From Bolinopsis microptera (lineage: Eukaryota > Ctenophora > Tentaculata > Lobata > Bolinopsidae), in NCBI RefSeq assembly GCF_026151205.1, contig NC_087081.1:17840859-17904858 (forward strand): a DNA stretch of 64,000 nucleotides, read 5' to 3'. This document shows positions 41,011 to 54,522 of the stretch, one piece after another. Every line of letters begins with the position of its first letter. The first letter of the stretch is position 1. The notes beneath the pieces are model-generated. The model saw only the letters and a list, made by a program, of their open reading frames with translations, had not been told where the DNA came from and made no database searches. A program made the position numbers and the translations under genes.

Positions 41011-41499
41011 AGAATCCTCCCCTTTTTTGTAGGTATCTCAGTGCTTCCGGAGGAAAATTGGGCGAAGTTCAAACTTTTCCCCCGGGTTTTTTAAAATCCC
41101 CCACCTTCTGGGTATCTCTTCTTTTTTAACCCATAGGAACTCCAGGGGCGTTACCTGGCCACGCAGCTATAACCGTGGGGGTCCTAAAAATTGTTTTTAA
41201 AATTTATTTCGGCAAAAAGGGTTTTTAAATTTAAAAAAAATTTTACCCCAGGGTCCTAAACTTGGGGGTTTTGTAGAGGGAGTAGGAGAAAAAATGAGTT
41301 ACAAACCAGAAGTCTCATCAAGAACTGCCGAGATTTGTTTTTCCCTTTTTGTATCGTTCGTTTTTTAGGGGCATTTCTTAACTATTTTTTCTTCGTTTCT
41401 GTCTTCTTGGCAATTTCTGGGGCTTTTTTCTTGTCCCGATCCCCCAAAAAGGGTTTCGTGTCAGGGGGGCTTTATTCAGTCCCAAATTAGCAAAACTCA

Positions 41500-43030
41500 C
41501 AGCTTGGGGGCCAAAACTTTCAAACAGGGGGGCCCTAAATTTACAAACAGGGGGCCACACTTTCAAACAGGGGACCACATTAAAAAGCAGGGGGCTTTTT
41601 CACAGCAGGGGCCACACTTTAAAAAAGGGGACCACACTTAAAGCAAAGGGACCCCACTTACAAACAAAGGGGGGGGCCCCACTTAAAAAGCAGGGGGGGC
41701 CAAAACTTACAGCAGGGGGGCCCACTTTCAGCAGGGGACCCCCCTTACAGCAGGGGCCCCACTTTCAAAACAGGGGGGCCCCCTTACAGCAGGGGGGCCA
41801 CACTTTTCAAGGGGGGGAAACCCCAATTACAAACAGGGGCCCACACCTTTCAAGGGGGGGACCCCACTTACAGCAGGGGGGCAATTTTTCCCGCAGGGGC
41901 CACACTTTTTGCAGGGGGGGATTTAAGCAGGGGGCCACACTTTCAGGGAGGGGGCATATTCACCCGCAGGGGCCCCCATTACAGCCCGGGACCCCACTTT
42001 CAGGGAGGGGGCAAATTTTACCCGCAGGGGGCCACCTTAAAAAGCAAAGGGGGCCCCCATTACAGAGGGGACCACACTTACAGCAGGGGGGCCACAAATT
42101 ACGCAGGAGACCACACTTACGCAAAGGGGCCCCACCCTTTCAGCAGGGGGCCACAATTACAGCAGGGGGGATATTCAAAACAGGGGACCACACTTACAGC
42201 GGGGGGTAAAATTTAAAGAAAGGGGGCCACACTTACACAGGGGGGCCCAAAACTTACAGCCGGGGGGGGAAAAATTTTACAGCAGGGGCCACACTTAAAA
42301 AAGGGGGGCCCAAAAATTTTCAGCAGGGGACCCCACTTCAAACGGGGCAACACTTACCGCAGGGGGGCCAAATTTCCCGAGGGGGCCCCCACTTACAGCA
42401 GGGGACCCCACTTAAAAGGGAGGGGGGGCATATTCACAGCAGGGGGCCCCACTTACAGCCGGGGGGGGTATTCACAGCAGGGGGGCCCCACTTACAGCAG
42501 GGGACCACACTTACAGCAGGGGGATATTTACAGCAGGGGACCCACTTCAGCAGGGGACCCACACTTACAAACAGGGGACCCACCCCTTACGCCCGGGGGA
42601 CCACACTTTTCACAGGGGATCCCATTACAGCAGGGGCCCAACTACAGCAGGGGGCCCCACTTACAGCAGGGGGACCCCACTTACAGCAGGGGATTTCCCC
42701 TTTTCAGGGAGGGGACACACTTACAGCGGGGGCCACACTTTCAGCAGGGGCCCCACTTACAGCGGGACCACACTTACAGGGAGGGGGGCCACAAATTACA
42801 GAAAGGGAAACCCCAAATTTCCGCAGGGGACCACACTAACCCCAGGGGAAACCCCACTTACAGCAGGGGGGTATTCACAGCAGGGGGGCCACCATACAGC
42901 AGGGGCCCCCACAACGGCAGGGGACCACACTTTTTGGAGGGGGCCACACTTACACCCGGGGGGGCCACACTTACGGGAGGTGACCACACTTAAAAAGCAG
43001 GGGACCACACTTACCCCGGGGGGGGGGGGC
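41500..43030. repeat. Corrupted array of about 19 bp (ACCACACTTACAGCAGGGG)
   Basis: Dozens of units close to ACCACACTTACAGCAGGGG with variable G tracts and many local errors. True unit length and copy number cannot be read from this sequence. Confidence 0.7.
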
Positions 43031-46000
43031 AATTTGCTTAACCCTAAAAAATCAACCCAAAATTTATCTCACTTAACCCTTTTTTTCACATTAATTAAAA
43101 GGACCAGTGACCCTCATAACAGTGAAATAACCCTTTGGGAAAAAAAACGTTTTTTTTTGATGCTGAAGTTAGGGTTTTTGGGCCCCGCTGATAACTGGGT
43201 TTTGGCCTCCTGCCAGGGCTCTCCCGTTTTTTCTGGTGTTCAGGGGGTCCCGAAGCCTAAATAGTTTTTTGGGAGCGAGAACCTGTGAACTGATATAGGG
43301 CTGCAACTGTGGAAAAGCTTTTCTTTTGCCCTTGGGGAGGGATCACTGCATCACGTGACGTTTGCGAAATCTCGTGACGTCACGTGAGACTGCAAATGAG
43401 GGAATCATACGGGCCCGCTACCCGTTCTTTTCGGCAGATAATTTGAGATTGGGCTTGGAGCATGAAAGAATTGGGCTGCTGGAGATTTTAACCCACGGTG
43501 CTTTTTTTTTGGAGCAGGGCAAGTGGGGGGTTTTCAAGGCCCGGGAAAGTTGGTTTGGGGTTTTTAAAAAAGGAAATGTGGGGGCGGGAAATCTGGAAGG
43601 GTTTAGAAAAAATGGGGGCTGCAGACTGGTGGGGGCGGTTTAAAAGCAAAGGGGGGGTTGAGAGTTTAAGTTAATTTTTTTGGATAGAAAGAAGGGAGGC
43701 CCCTTGTAAAAAGCCCGCGAGTTCCCAAAATCTGGGGGGAAAAGAGGGAAAATTTTCTAAACATGGGGCACCCCCCAAAGTATTAAAGTGTATCTCCAAT
43801 TTCCCCTCTACTGGACTATCAAAGATAAGTCCTGTTTTTGTCTTTAGGTACCCGGGTTTTCATTCCCCCCACCAAATACGCCAAAAGATTCCGGAGGAAT
43901 GGAAATTTTTTGAAAGTGGGGTCATTGTCATATTTTTCTGTTCCAGGAACTGGGCTTGGGGTGGGGCCTGGAAAAAATTTTTCAATTAGTGGTTATTTCC
44001 CTTTTTTGTAAAAAAGATTTGTGAAAAATTTAAATTTATCATTTTAAAAAATACTAGTATTTACACTAAAAATTATGGGAAGATAGCCGCGTTTTTTTTG
44101 ACCAAAATTAAAAAAAATCCCCTTTTTGCTGGAGGGGGTTATTTAAAAATTTTAAAATGATACGAAATTTTTTTTTTTAGCAGGGGCTTTAAAAAAAATG
44201 TGTAAATCGTCTTCCCGCTGGGGGGGTTTGTTAAGGGTTGATTATAAAATGAGGGGGTTTCAAGGGTGGAGTGGTGAGGGTAAAAAAAGTTTTAAATTTT
44301 TCAATTTCAATAAAAATTCAAAAAAAAAAATAGGCTTGTGAGGAAAAGAAGAGGAAAACCGGGTGGCCCGGTTTTTGAGGGGGTGAAACAAACTTGGTAA
44401 GTTGGGCCCCCCTAGTGAGCTAAATTTGGGGGCCGGCAGTTCGTTCATGGAGGGTTGCTTATCTGAAAAGCGGCGTGTTCTTCAGGTTTAAGTTTTTATC
44501 GTTAAGGTGGGATTTGAGGACTTATTTTTGTTCCAGGAGATGGAAAGTCCCGTGGTCAGGGATGAAGGGGGGGGCGGGTTTGATCCTGTCTGTGGATTCG
44601 TAATGGCGTTGTTTAGGGCTGTAAAAATCGTTTGTGTTCTTTTGCGGTGGTTTAGGGGTCTGTAGGTCTGTTCCCGGGATACTTTTGGGGGGACATTGTT
44701 TAGCAAGATATTTCGTAGGGTTGGGTTAGGAAATGCGTTGGGGGTGGCGGAGGTGGGGTTTTTCGTCTTGGTGAGGAGTTTTTGGAGAATTGGGGTTTAT
44801 TTAGTGGGTTTACTTTGATGTCGTGTTTCCGGGGTAAAAATTTGGAAAATAGGTTTTTGGGGATGAGGGATGGAAAGGAAAGGGAAAAAGAGGTTTCGTG
44901 ATCTCGGTCGTCGGGTTTAAAGGGTTTTCGAGGTTGAATTTTGTGGTGAACTTCGTCCAAAGATGGTGGGGATGGGGAAGGGGTGGAAAACCGTTTTAAA
45001 GGCAAAAGTGGGCTGGGCAGTCTGGGGTTCATCTTCGAGGTGTTTGAGGTGAAACAAAGTTGTAGGCTCTTCTGGGGGGAGGGGATCGGTTTACAGCGTT
45101 CTTTGGGGGAATTTGGGGGTTTCGGGGGGAATACTTACTGTAGAGGTTGGTGGGGCGTGGGTTTTTCTGTAGAAATGAGGTGGGGTTGTTTTAGGGTGGA
45201 TGGGGATTGAGGGCTCGGGAAAAGGGAAAGGGGGGTTGGGAAAGAAAGGGGGTTCTTGAGTGAATTTGAAGGGGCTTTGGGGGAGGGAATTTTTGGAAAG
45301 GGGGGGAAGGTTCTGCGTTGCTGTCTTTTTCTAAAAAGGGGGGGCCCGGGCCATCGTCAACGGGAAATGGGGTTTGGGAAGAGGGGGGATCGGGGCATGA
45401 GGAGAGCGCTAAGGATTATATTTCTGCTAGGCCTTTTTCTGCTAGTTTTAAAGATTTAGGGGGGGGCCCCTGGTTGGGCCCCCTTCTCTTGGGGGAAAAA
45501 AAGGGGGCGTTGAATTCGAGGGGAGGAGTTGTCCCAAGGGGAAATTGATTTAGGGAACCTATGGGGGTTGGGGGGGAGGTTTGGGGGGGAGGAGAGTTTG
45601 GGGGTTTTGTTCGTTTTGAAATTTAGGGTGACTTTAAGGGCCCCGGGGCATGTCCAGGGGGGTAGAGGCTCGAAAGTTAATGGGAGTGATAGGAGAAAAG
45701 GGGTTGAGGGAGGGTTAAAACGGGGCTTGAAGGGGAGGAGTTTTTAGGTGTATGGGGATTCGGCAAAGGGGTTTTTGGGGCCTATAGCGAGGACCTTTTT
45801 GGGGCGCTTTAAGGGGGGGTTTGTAAAAATAACTACGAGACAGATTGGTGCGCCCCGGTTTTGGATCTTAAAGGGTTGTCCCTAGGTTGAGGCCAACTTG
45901 GGTGGAAAATTTGCCCCTTGTTGGGTTTGGGTTTTGGATCTTTTTGTCGTTTTTGGGGTTTCCTTTAGGACTTTTTGCCGTTTTTGGGGGGGAAAGGAAA

Positions 46001-48300
46001 TTTTTGGGGGTCTTTTGTTCAATTGGTAAACCAATTTCTTTAAATTTAAAGTATTTTTTGTGGGTTAACAACCCCAGTTTTCGTTGCCCCTTTTCGGAGA
46101 AATTTTTAATTTAAAATTTCTAAGATTTTTTTTGATTTTAAAAAAACAGTACGTTGTTGGGGATTCAAATTGCCCGGGTTAAAGTAATTCGTTCAATAAC
46201 TCCATTATTGGGGTTAAAATTAAAATCAAAACACGTCGAAAAAGAAGGGAAAAAAAACAAAATTTTTTTTGCTTTGGCTGGCAGGGGTGGAATTTGGGTT
46301 TTTAAAGATTTCAAAAAAATTGAAAATTTTTTAAAACTAATTTTTAAAAGGGCCCCTTTTTTATTTTGCTGTGTTTTTAGGGGCGTTTTTTTGTTGGATT
46401 TTTTATAAAATTTACAAAAATTTGGGGGTTTTGGGGGGGAAAAACACAAAAAATTTGGGGGTTTGGGGAAAAAAACCCGATTTTGGGGTTTTCACCAGGG
46501 TAAGGTTTCTAAAGGGCCTTTTTGAGGGAAAAAAATTTTTCTTTTGGGCCCGGGGAAGACACTATTTTGGGGGTAAAAATTTGGTTTCCCCAACCCCTTT
46601 AATAATCACAGCCCGGAAAATTGTTTTTCTGGCCAAAAACGAAAAATTGTCGCACTTGGCAAAAATTTATTAACTTAAAATGTATCCAAACCAAAAGTAA
46701 GCTTTATTTTTTCCAAAACACAAAATCACAAGATGCCCTTTTTCGGTAAATAGACGAAAATTTCGGGGATTTTGTTTTTTAAAAAGATTTTCTCCCTTTA
46801 AAAACGGGGGGACCACTCATATTTATAAAGCAGTCTTTAAAGCTCCCCGATTTTTATGGTTTCTGAAATTAAATGGTCCATTTTGGTGGGGGCCCCCCGT
46901 CGCACTCTTCCAAAGGGGATTGGGGCTTGATTTCTTTAATACACCCGGGTTATTATGTAGTCAGGTTCTTCGTTGCTATCCCTTGGGGGGGGTAGAGTTG
47001 CGATAGAAATTTTTGGGGAATTAGAAATTTAAAAAGGGAATTTGTGTTAAAACAAAAACCCTTTAAAAAATAAAAAGAAATTTGTCTTTGATTACTTTTC
47101 CCTTTTGTTTTAAATTCCCTCTTGCTTAATCCTAAGAAAAATTTTTTGAACCCCCCCAACAAAAATTTCCCCCCCCGAACTAATTCGTAAAAGTAAGGGG
47201 GGGAGGAAGTGGTTTCCCCCCCTAATTGGGGAGGGCAGTCCGGCAACTCATTAATTTTTTTCTATCGTTTATAAAAAGATACGGGTTGTCCATTTTTTTT
47301 ACAGAGTCTTTTGAATTCCTTATTTTAACAGTTTTAAAAAGGGTAGTAGTGTGTAAACACTATTAAAAGATTTTGAGGAAAAAAAAAATCCCCGGCAAAT
47401 TGTAATTGATGATAAAAATTAAACCCTCTTTTTTCAAGTAAAAATTATTAATCTATGATTATTGAAATTTAGAAAAAAAGTTAAAAAATTTTTTGGCCCC
47501 TCGCCGGCATGGAAGAAGTTAGCACATTTTCCTAAACAAAGTGATCACTGATAAGGTTTTATTAGGGGGAACGGAATCCTTCCTTTTTTTATCTTGCAAA
47601 TTTAATTCCTTGTCCAAAAATAAAAATGCATCCTAAATTTATTTCGTAAAATGGTGGCGGATGCAAAATTAACCAAAAATATAAAATTAAAGTTTCCTTG
47701 TAGCTCTAAAAATTAAAAAATTAAACAGCTACTGGGAAAACATTTGTGTATTTATGTTGTGTGGTAAAGAAATTAAACACCGATAAAAAACAACGTTTAT
47801 CATTTTCCATTGCACTGAAAAAAATAAAAAAAGGGCAAAAAAGGGTTTGAAATTTTGCTAAAAAAAAAATAGGAACTATTTTTGTTGGAAGGATTACCGG
47901 GTTTGAAGTCGTTCTTTCAAACCCGGGCCAGATACTGTGGCCCAAAGGGCCGGGGAAAGAGATTTGTCACGTGTTTTTATGTATCAGGGGTTCCACCTCC
48001 TACCCCCAACCCCCCCACAAAAAAATTACCAAAAACCATTTTTTTTCCTTTTTTAAAAAACCCCAAAAAATTTAAACCCCCCAAATTTTAATCCAAACCG
48101 GGGAAAGGGAATTTAATTTATTTTTTTTTTACCAAAACTTTTCCCCTGGGCCCCTGCGCATTTTTTCCCCCAAAACCCCCCTTTTTGGGGGAAATTTTAT
48201 TTTCTTGGGAACACCTTCTTAATTTCATTTTTTTCCCATAATCTTTTTTCTGTTTTAAAATTTTTTTAAATCAGTCCCCGGCCCCCCCCAAAAACAATTT
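43031..48300. other. Low-fidelity, mostly non-repetitive sequence
   Basis: No gene can be supported here. The base pattern (runs of G, A and T, doubled bases) suggests real but badly called sequence. Any exon of the host gene in this part would be unreadable. Confidence 0.5.
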
Positions 48301-48599
48301 CAGGGGAGCCCCTAAATTTTTATACAAAAAAACCCAAAAAACCTTCCCCCCCCTTATCCCCAAAAACTGCCCCAAATTCCCCCTTAACCCCCTCCAACCC
48401 TAAATTCCCCCCTTTTAATGCAATATTTCCCCAACCCTCCCCCTTCCCCTTAATTTCAACCCTTTCCCCCTCCTTAAACCCCTTTTCCCAAACCGGGCCC
48501 CCAAAATTCCTATGCATATTCCCAAACGGGGGCCCCCAAAATTTCCTTAACTTGGAACCCTTTTCCCTGGGGGCCCCCTTTCCCCTTAAACGGGGGGAG

Positions 48600-50995
48600 G
48601 TTTTCCCTTTTAAACTGAAACCCTTTCCCTAATCCCACCCTTTTCCCCAAACGCCCCATATTCCCAAAACTGAAACCCTATACCCTAACTGCACCCAAAC
48701 CCCTAAAACTCCCCAAACCCTATCCCTAACGCCCCCTTTTTCCCCTTAACTGCACCCTTTTCCCCTAACTGCACCCTATTCCCTAACTGCACCCTTTTTC
48801 CCCCAAAACTGCACCCTTTATTCCCTAACGCCCCCCCTTTTCCCCAAACTGCCCCCTTTTCCCCCAACTGCCCTTTTCCTAACTCCCCCCTTTTCCCTAA
48901 AGCCCCCTTTCCCCTTTTAACCCCAACCCTTTTCCCCTTCCTCCCCAAATTTTTTCCCTAACTGCACCCCTTTTTTTCCCCCTAACTGCCCCCTATTCCC
49001 ACTGCACCTTTTCCCTAATGCACCCCTATTCCCAAAACTGCAACCCCCCAAAATTCCCTTTCCCTAAACTGCCCCCTTTTCCCCCCACTGAAACCATTTT
49101 CCCCAAACTGCCCCCTATTCCCTAACTGCCCCCTTTTCCCCTAACTGAAACCTATTGGCCTTACTGCCCCCATTTTCCCCTAACTGAAACCCTATTGGGT
49201 TATTTTGCACCCTATTCCCTAACTGCACCCTATTCTCTAACTGAAACCCTTTCGTTTTCCCTGAAACCATTTTCCCCCAAACTGCACCCTATTCCCTAAC
49301 GAAAACCCTTTTCCCCTTAATGCCCCCTATTCCAAACCTGCCCCCTTCGTCTACGCACCATATTTAACGGGCCCCCCTATTCCCTAACTCCCCCCTTTAT
49401 TCCCTAACTGCACCCTTTTCCCCAAAACTGCCCCCAAACCCCAAACCCCCCTTTTTCCCCCCTGCCCCATCCCCCTAACTGCCCCCTATTCTCTAACTGC
49501 CCCCTACCCCAAACGCCCCCTTTTTCCCTAACTGCACCCTTTTCCCCAAAAACGCACCCTATTCCCTAACTGCACTCTATTCGCTAATTTGGAAATCCTA
49601 TTCTCTAACTGCACCCAACTTAAACTGAAACCCCTATTCCCAAAAATGCCCCCCCTTTTCCCCTTTAACGCACTCTATTCGTTTAAACTGCACCTTTTCC
49701 CCCTAACTGAAACCCTATTCGCTAATGTCCCCTTTTCCCAAACCCTGCACCCAATTTCAAACTGCCCCCCTATTCCTTACTGCCCAAATTTTTCCCAACA
49801 GCACCCTTTTCCCGAACTGCACCCTAACCCCAAAAATTTCACCCTATTCAAAAACTGCACCCTTTTCCCCCTAATTTGCACCCTATTCCCTAACTTCACC
49901 CTATTCCCAAATAACCCGCACCCTTTTCCCCCAAAACTCCCCACCCTTTTCCCTTTTTTCACCCTTTTCCCTTTTAATTTTTGCACCCTTTTTTCCCCCA
50001 AAACCTTGCACCCTTTTCCCCCTAACTCCCACCCATTCCCCCTTTTTAACTGCCCCTTTCGCTTCCCTGCCCCCCAAAACCCTAACTCCCAACCCTTTCC
50101 TTCCCTGCACCATTTTTCCCCTAACTGAAACCCTTTTCGCTAACTGCCCCCCTTTTCCCTAACGCCCCCCTTTTCCCCTTTAAACTGCACCCTTTTCCCC
50201 TAACCCCACCCAAACCCTAACTGCACCCTATTGGTTTACTGCACCATTTTCCCCTTAACTGCCCCCCCAATTTCGCTTACGCACCATATTCCCAAAACGT
50301 CCCCTATTCGCAAAACGGGCCCCTTTTCCCTAACTGCCCCCTTTTTCCCAAATTTGAAACCCAAATTCCCTAACGGGAACCCCCTTTTCCCCCAAACTCC
50401 CACCCTATTCCCTAACTGCACCCTTTTCCCCCAAACTGCCCCCTTTTTTCCCTATGCCCCTATTCCCTAACTGCCCCAACCCCTAACTGCCCCCTTTTCC
50501 CCAAACTGCACCCTATTCCCTAACTGCCCCCTATTCCCAAACCCTCCCACCCTTTTCCCTAACTGCCCCCAACCCCCAAACTGCACCCTATTCCCAAACT
50601 GCACCCTTTTCCCCTTTAACTGAAAACCCTTTTCCCTAACTGTACCCTATTCGCAAAACTGAAACCCTTTTTCCCTAATTCCACCCTTTTCCCCTTTTAA
50701 CTGCCCCCTTTCCCTAACTGCACCCTATTCCCTAACTGCACCCTATTTCCCTAACTCCCACCCTATTCCCTAACTCCCCCTTTTCCCAAAACTGCCCCTA
50801 TTCCCAAACGCACCCAATTCCCTTTAATGCACCCAAATTCCCTAACTGCACCCTATTCCCTAACTGCCCCCTTTTCCCTAACGGGAACCCTTTTCCCCTT
50901 TTAACGCCCCCTATTCCCTAATGCCCCAAATTCCCTAACTGCACCCTTTTCCCAAAACGAAACCCAATTCCCTAACTGCCCCTTTCCCCTAGCGT
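48600..50995. repeat. Corrupted 18-bp array (CCCTATTCCCTAACTGCA)
   Basis: Well over a hundred units near CCCTATTCCCTAACTGCA, many distorted to forms such as CCCCTTTTCCCCTAACTG. The array ends cleanly near 50995. Confidence 0.75.
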
Positions 50996-51299
50996 TATCT
51001 TTTAAAAATTTAAACCCGGGTTTTGGTTGGATAATTGTTTGTTTACAGTTACGTGTTGTTTGTGGTTCATAAAAATCCCAAAAATAAAATATACCTGTGC
51101 TGGTTTTCATCAGAAAGGGTTTCCCGGGGTTTTCGTATACCCTAAACTTTAATCTTTCTGTTTTATCAATACTTTAATTACGTAATCACCCCGGGGGGGG
51201 TGGTTTCCAAAATGCTCCGGTTGTTTTCGGGGGGGGGGGGGGGGCCGGGGGGTTTGGGGGGGGGTTTTCGTTTATTAGGGAGGGGCCCCCTTAATTTAA

Positions 51300-52200
51300 A
51301 AAAGATTAACTAGCTTTTAATTTGTTTAATTTGCTGTTAATTAGTTTAAAATGGCGTTTAATTAGTTTAAACTAGTTTTTAATTGATTTTAACTAGTTTT
51401 GTTAATTAGATTAACTAGCTGTTAATGTTAAAACCCCTAGTTTTAAAATTAGATTAACTAGCTTTTAAATTGGATTAATAGCTGTTAATTAGTTTAACTA
51501 GCTGTTATTTTTAGTTTAAACTAGCTTTTTAATTTTAGATTAAACTACTGTTAATTAGATTAACTAGCTGTTAATTAGATTAACTAGGGGTTAAAAATTA
51601 GTTAAATTGCGGGTTAATTAGTTTAAACTGGGCTTTTAAGTTTAAAAATTTAACTAGTTTTAAATTTTTAGTTTAAATAGCTGTTAATTAGATTAAAAAG
51701 GCTTTTAATTAGTTTAAAACCCGGGTAATTTAAATTTAAACTAGCTTTTAAATTTTTATTTTTCTGGGTTTTAAATTAGTTTAACTAGCGGGTTTAATTA
51801 GTTTAAACCCTAGCTGTTATTTTAGTTAACTAGCTGTTAATTAGATTAACTAGCTGAAATTTTTGGGATTAATTAGCTGTTTTTTAAAAATTAACTAGGG
51901 GTTTTAATTAGATTAACAAGCTGTTAATTAGTTTAAACGGGGGCGGGTTTTAAATTAAAGATTAACTAGCTTTTGGGATTAGATTAACTAGCGTTGTTTT
52001 TGAAATTAAACTAGTGTTAGTTAGATTAACTAGTTTTAAATTTTAGTTTAAAACAAGAAAATAATTGGGTTTTTAACAAGCTGTTAATTAGATTAAAAAG
52101 CTTTTTAAATTTGTTTTAAACAAGCTTTTAAATTAGATTAACTAGGGGTTTAATTAATTTAAAATTTAAAACTAGCTGTTAATTAGTTTTTAATTTTGGC
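51300..52200. repeat. Corrupted 20-bp array (TTAATTAGATTAACTAGCTG)
   Basis: About 40 units around TTAATTAGATTAACTAGCTG. Intact units appear in small clusters (for example 51550-51590), separated by distorted ones. Confidence 0.75.
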
Positions 52201-52687
52201 CCCAATAAAAATTTTTTAAATATATATAAAGCTATAACTCCCAGAGAAAAACTTTTTTAAAAGTTTTACCTTTTATTTTTAAAGTAAGTCCATTAAAAAA
52301 AATATTAATATTTGCCCAATTTTATGGGACGAAATCTCCCAAAATTTTTGGGCGTATCCCCCAAATAGGGGAAAAATTTTTTTTTTGGCCTCTTTCCCTC
52401 AGTCTTTTTTGGGTTTTAAAATTTTTGATGAAATTTCACATACGGGTTCGGGGAACCACTAGCTACAAGTAAGCCCCTTTAAACCGGGGATGTTAGGCAT
52501 TTTCAGGGTTTTTGGCAAAAATTGGGGGCCAAATTTTTTCCCAAAAATTTGGGCCCCCGTGGCCTCCCCCCCCAGGGGGCACCGTTTTGGGGGTTTGGGG
52601 GCCCGGGGCCCCCCCTAAAAATTTTCGGCCCACGGGTTTTAGTTTTTTGGGCCCAATGATTCTCGAAACCAATTTTTCACAAAAAAA

Positions 52688-52694
52688 AACCCTT

Positions 52695-52754
<60 letters not shown>

Positions 52755-52755
52755 T

Positions 52756-52800
<45 letters not shown>
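52688..52800. repeat. C tract of about 110 bases
   Basis: Two almost pure C runs separated by TTTAA. It lies within the low-fidelity block and is probably a sequencing artefact or a grossly inflated short C tract. Confidence 0.7.
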
Positions 52801-52802
<2 letters not shown>

Positions 52803-53097
52803 AACCCCCATTACCTTCCCCACCTAAACACTTTCCCAAAACCCAAAATTCCTTTCCTCCCTTTTTGGACCCTTTGGAGGGCCCTTCCCCCTTTTTACTA
52901 AGCTGTTAAAATTAAACCCTAATTTGGGCCCCTTAAATAACAACTTTTTAAATTAAAAAACCCAAGCTGAAAAATTAATTTCCGCGGAATTGGGTTTAAT
53001 TTTAAAATTAGTACGGGAAATTAAAAATTTTTTAGAATTTCGGGTTTTTACTTATCCCATTCATTTGATTTTTTTTTATTTTTGCAGTGGGAAAATA

Positions 53098-53212
53098 AGG
53101 AATTTCATGAACGCACAGCAGCTACTTTCAGAACTTTGGCCCAAAAGAATTTCCTAAGAAAAAATCTGTAAACCCCCAGTTACCAGCCACCATCAAAGTC
53201 GGAAATATTAAG
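53098..53212 (+). CDS. Host gene, probable exon G in damaged sequence
   Basis: A strong acceptor (T-rich tract, then TTTTTGCAG at 53089-53097) is followed by a phase-0 frame: WENKEFHERTAATFRTLAQK, with a stop at 53179. Phase 0 fits exon F, and a K.KxENxEFxxR-like charged helix is what I would expect after GGLGPD...YKSK. The next bases (ACCATCAAAGTCGGAAATATTAAG) look coding in another frame and end at a donor-like position lacking its G. Because this is in the low-fidelity block, the stop may be a base-calling error. Confidence 0.4.
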
Positions 53213-53229
53213 TTTTTTCTAATAATTTT

Positions 53230-53480
53230 TAAAAAATAGAAATTTTAATAAGTATTTTAAGATCTAGAAATAGTAATTATTTCTAAAGATCAAAGAAATA
53301 TTAAGTATTTCTAAAGTTCTATAAATAGTCAGTTTTTTTTCCCTCAAAGAAATAAAAATAGTCAGTATTTCTAAAGTAATGAAAATAGTCATTTATTTCT
53401 TAAGAAAAAATAGCAGAATTTTCAAAAGAAAAAAAAATGCAGTAATTCAAAAAGGGAAATATAAATAGTCAGTAATTCTA
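53230..53480. repeat. AT-rich array around ATAGTCAGTATTTCTAAAG
   Basis: Six to eight loosely spaced copies of AAATAGTCAGTATTTCTAAAG, with errors as in the surrounding block. Confidence 0.6.
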
Positions 53481-53509
53481 AAGTAAAAATTTTTTGTCAA
53501 AACATGGGA

Positions 53510-53885
53510 CCGGGCCCCGTTTTTTTGGGCCCGGGTCCCGGGACTGGGATTGGAAAAAGTGCCGGGACCGGGAATAAGCCCGGGGCCCGGGGGCCCGGGA
53601 AAAATAAGGGGGGGGCCGGGGGGACCGGGAATAAGCCCGGGGGCCCGGGGCCCGGGAAAAAAGCCCGGGGGGGGGGGCCCGGGCCCGGGAAAAAGCCCGG
53701 GGCCGGGCCCGGGGAAAAAGCCCGGGGGCCCGGGTTTGGGGGAATAAGCCCGGGGGCCCCGGGATTGGGAATAAGACCGGGCCCGGGGCCCGGGAATAAG
53801 CCCGGGGGCCCGGGTTTTTGGGAAAAGCCCCGGGGGGGGAAAAAACCCGGGGGCCCGGGGTTTTTTGGAAAAAAAACCGGGGGAT
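53510..53885. repeat. Corrupted GC-rich 18-bp array (CCCGGGACCGGGAATAAG)
   Basis: About 20 units near CCCGGGACCGGGAATAAG. Gly/Pro/Arg-rich frames on both strands are by-products. It marks the right edge of the low-fidelity block. Confidence 0.7.
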
Positions 53886-53900
53886 CGTAGCTAACAAAAA

Positions 53901-54522
53901 TTTTACTTGCAATATTCTTTGATCTTATAATGTATAATTAATATCAGTATTTAGAAATATACTTCGCATGTATCCACACTATATTTACATTACACGTTCA
54001 ACTTGATATCATTATCAGTGCAGTGTGTACAACACCAACTCCACCGCGTTTCAACACCCATACCATGGTTACTTTGCAACTACTATTTTTCATCTCTTTT
54101 CACGTGGGTGGTTGTACAAACAAGAGGAATCTTTCGAATTATAATATAGATGTGAAGTGTCTCCCTCAATTTGATATTAAATGTGAGATTTCTCCCGCAA
54201 ATCAAATTAAAAAACAAATCAAATAATAATGCATATCTTCCTAAAACTTCATTCGAAAATTTCTTTTTCTTTTTTTTTTAATATGCCAAAACCAAAACAA
54301 TGGTGCCACTCGGAATGTTCAACTTTTAACTTTTTTACAAACACTTCATTCGAAACGTTCCAAAATAACAATTATTTGCACTACTTTTAGAAATCCTATC
54401 TTTCTTAATCCTTCAAATTTGACTTTAAAACTTAGAACTGTCTTTCGACAGTGTCTTAGAACTCTTGACGTCCGGAGGAAGTTTGTTCTCAGTTATGTGT
54501 ACTATGTACTAGACATATCTAG
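53901..54522. other. No gene supported
   Basis: AT-rich sequence of normal quality. A 54-codon frame from 54065 starts with a hydrophobic stretch, but there is nothing else to support it. Confidence 0.3.

Larger units (their letters stand above)
40435..53900. other. Low-fidelity sequence (probable error-rich gap fill)
   Basis: Homopolymers of G, C, A and T are strongly inflated, dinucleotides such as CA and TA are often replaced by doubled neighbours, and tandem units are recognisable but scrambled. The same holds in non-repetitive parts (43-48 kb). Short frames rich in Gly, Pro, Lys or Phe throughout are artefacts. Quality looks normal again from about 53.9 kb. Coordinates and lengths within this block should be treated as approximate. 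Confidence 0.8.

Noticed and set aside
49589-50128. 179-codon Pro/Phe/Leu frame
   Set aside because: It is a translation of the corrupted 18-bp array in the low-fidelity block.
53478-53912. Collagen-like Gly/Pro frames on both strands
   Set aside because: They result from the GC-rich 18-bp array with inflated C and G runs; not a collagen.
54065-54226. Small frame with a hydrophobic N-terminus and three Cys (possible secreted peptide)
   Set aside because: Only 53 residues, weak composition, no promoter, homology or splice evidence.
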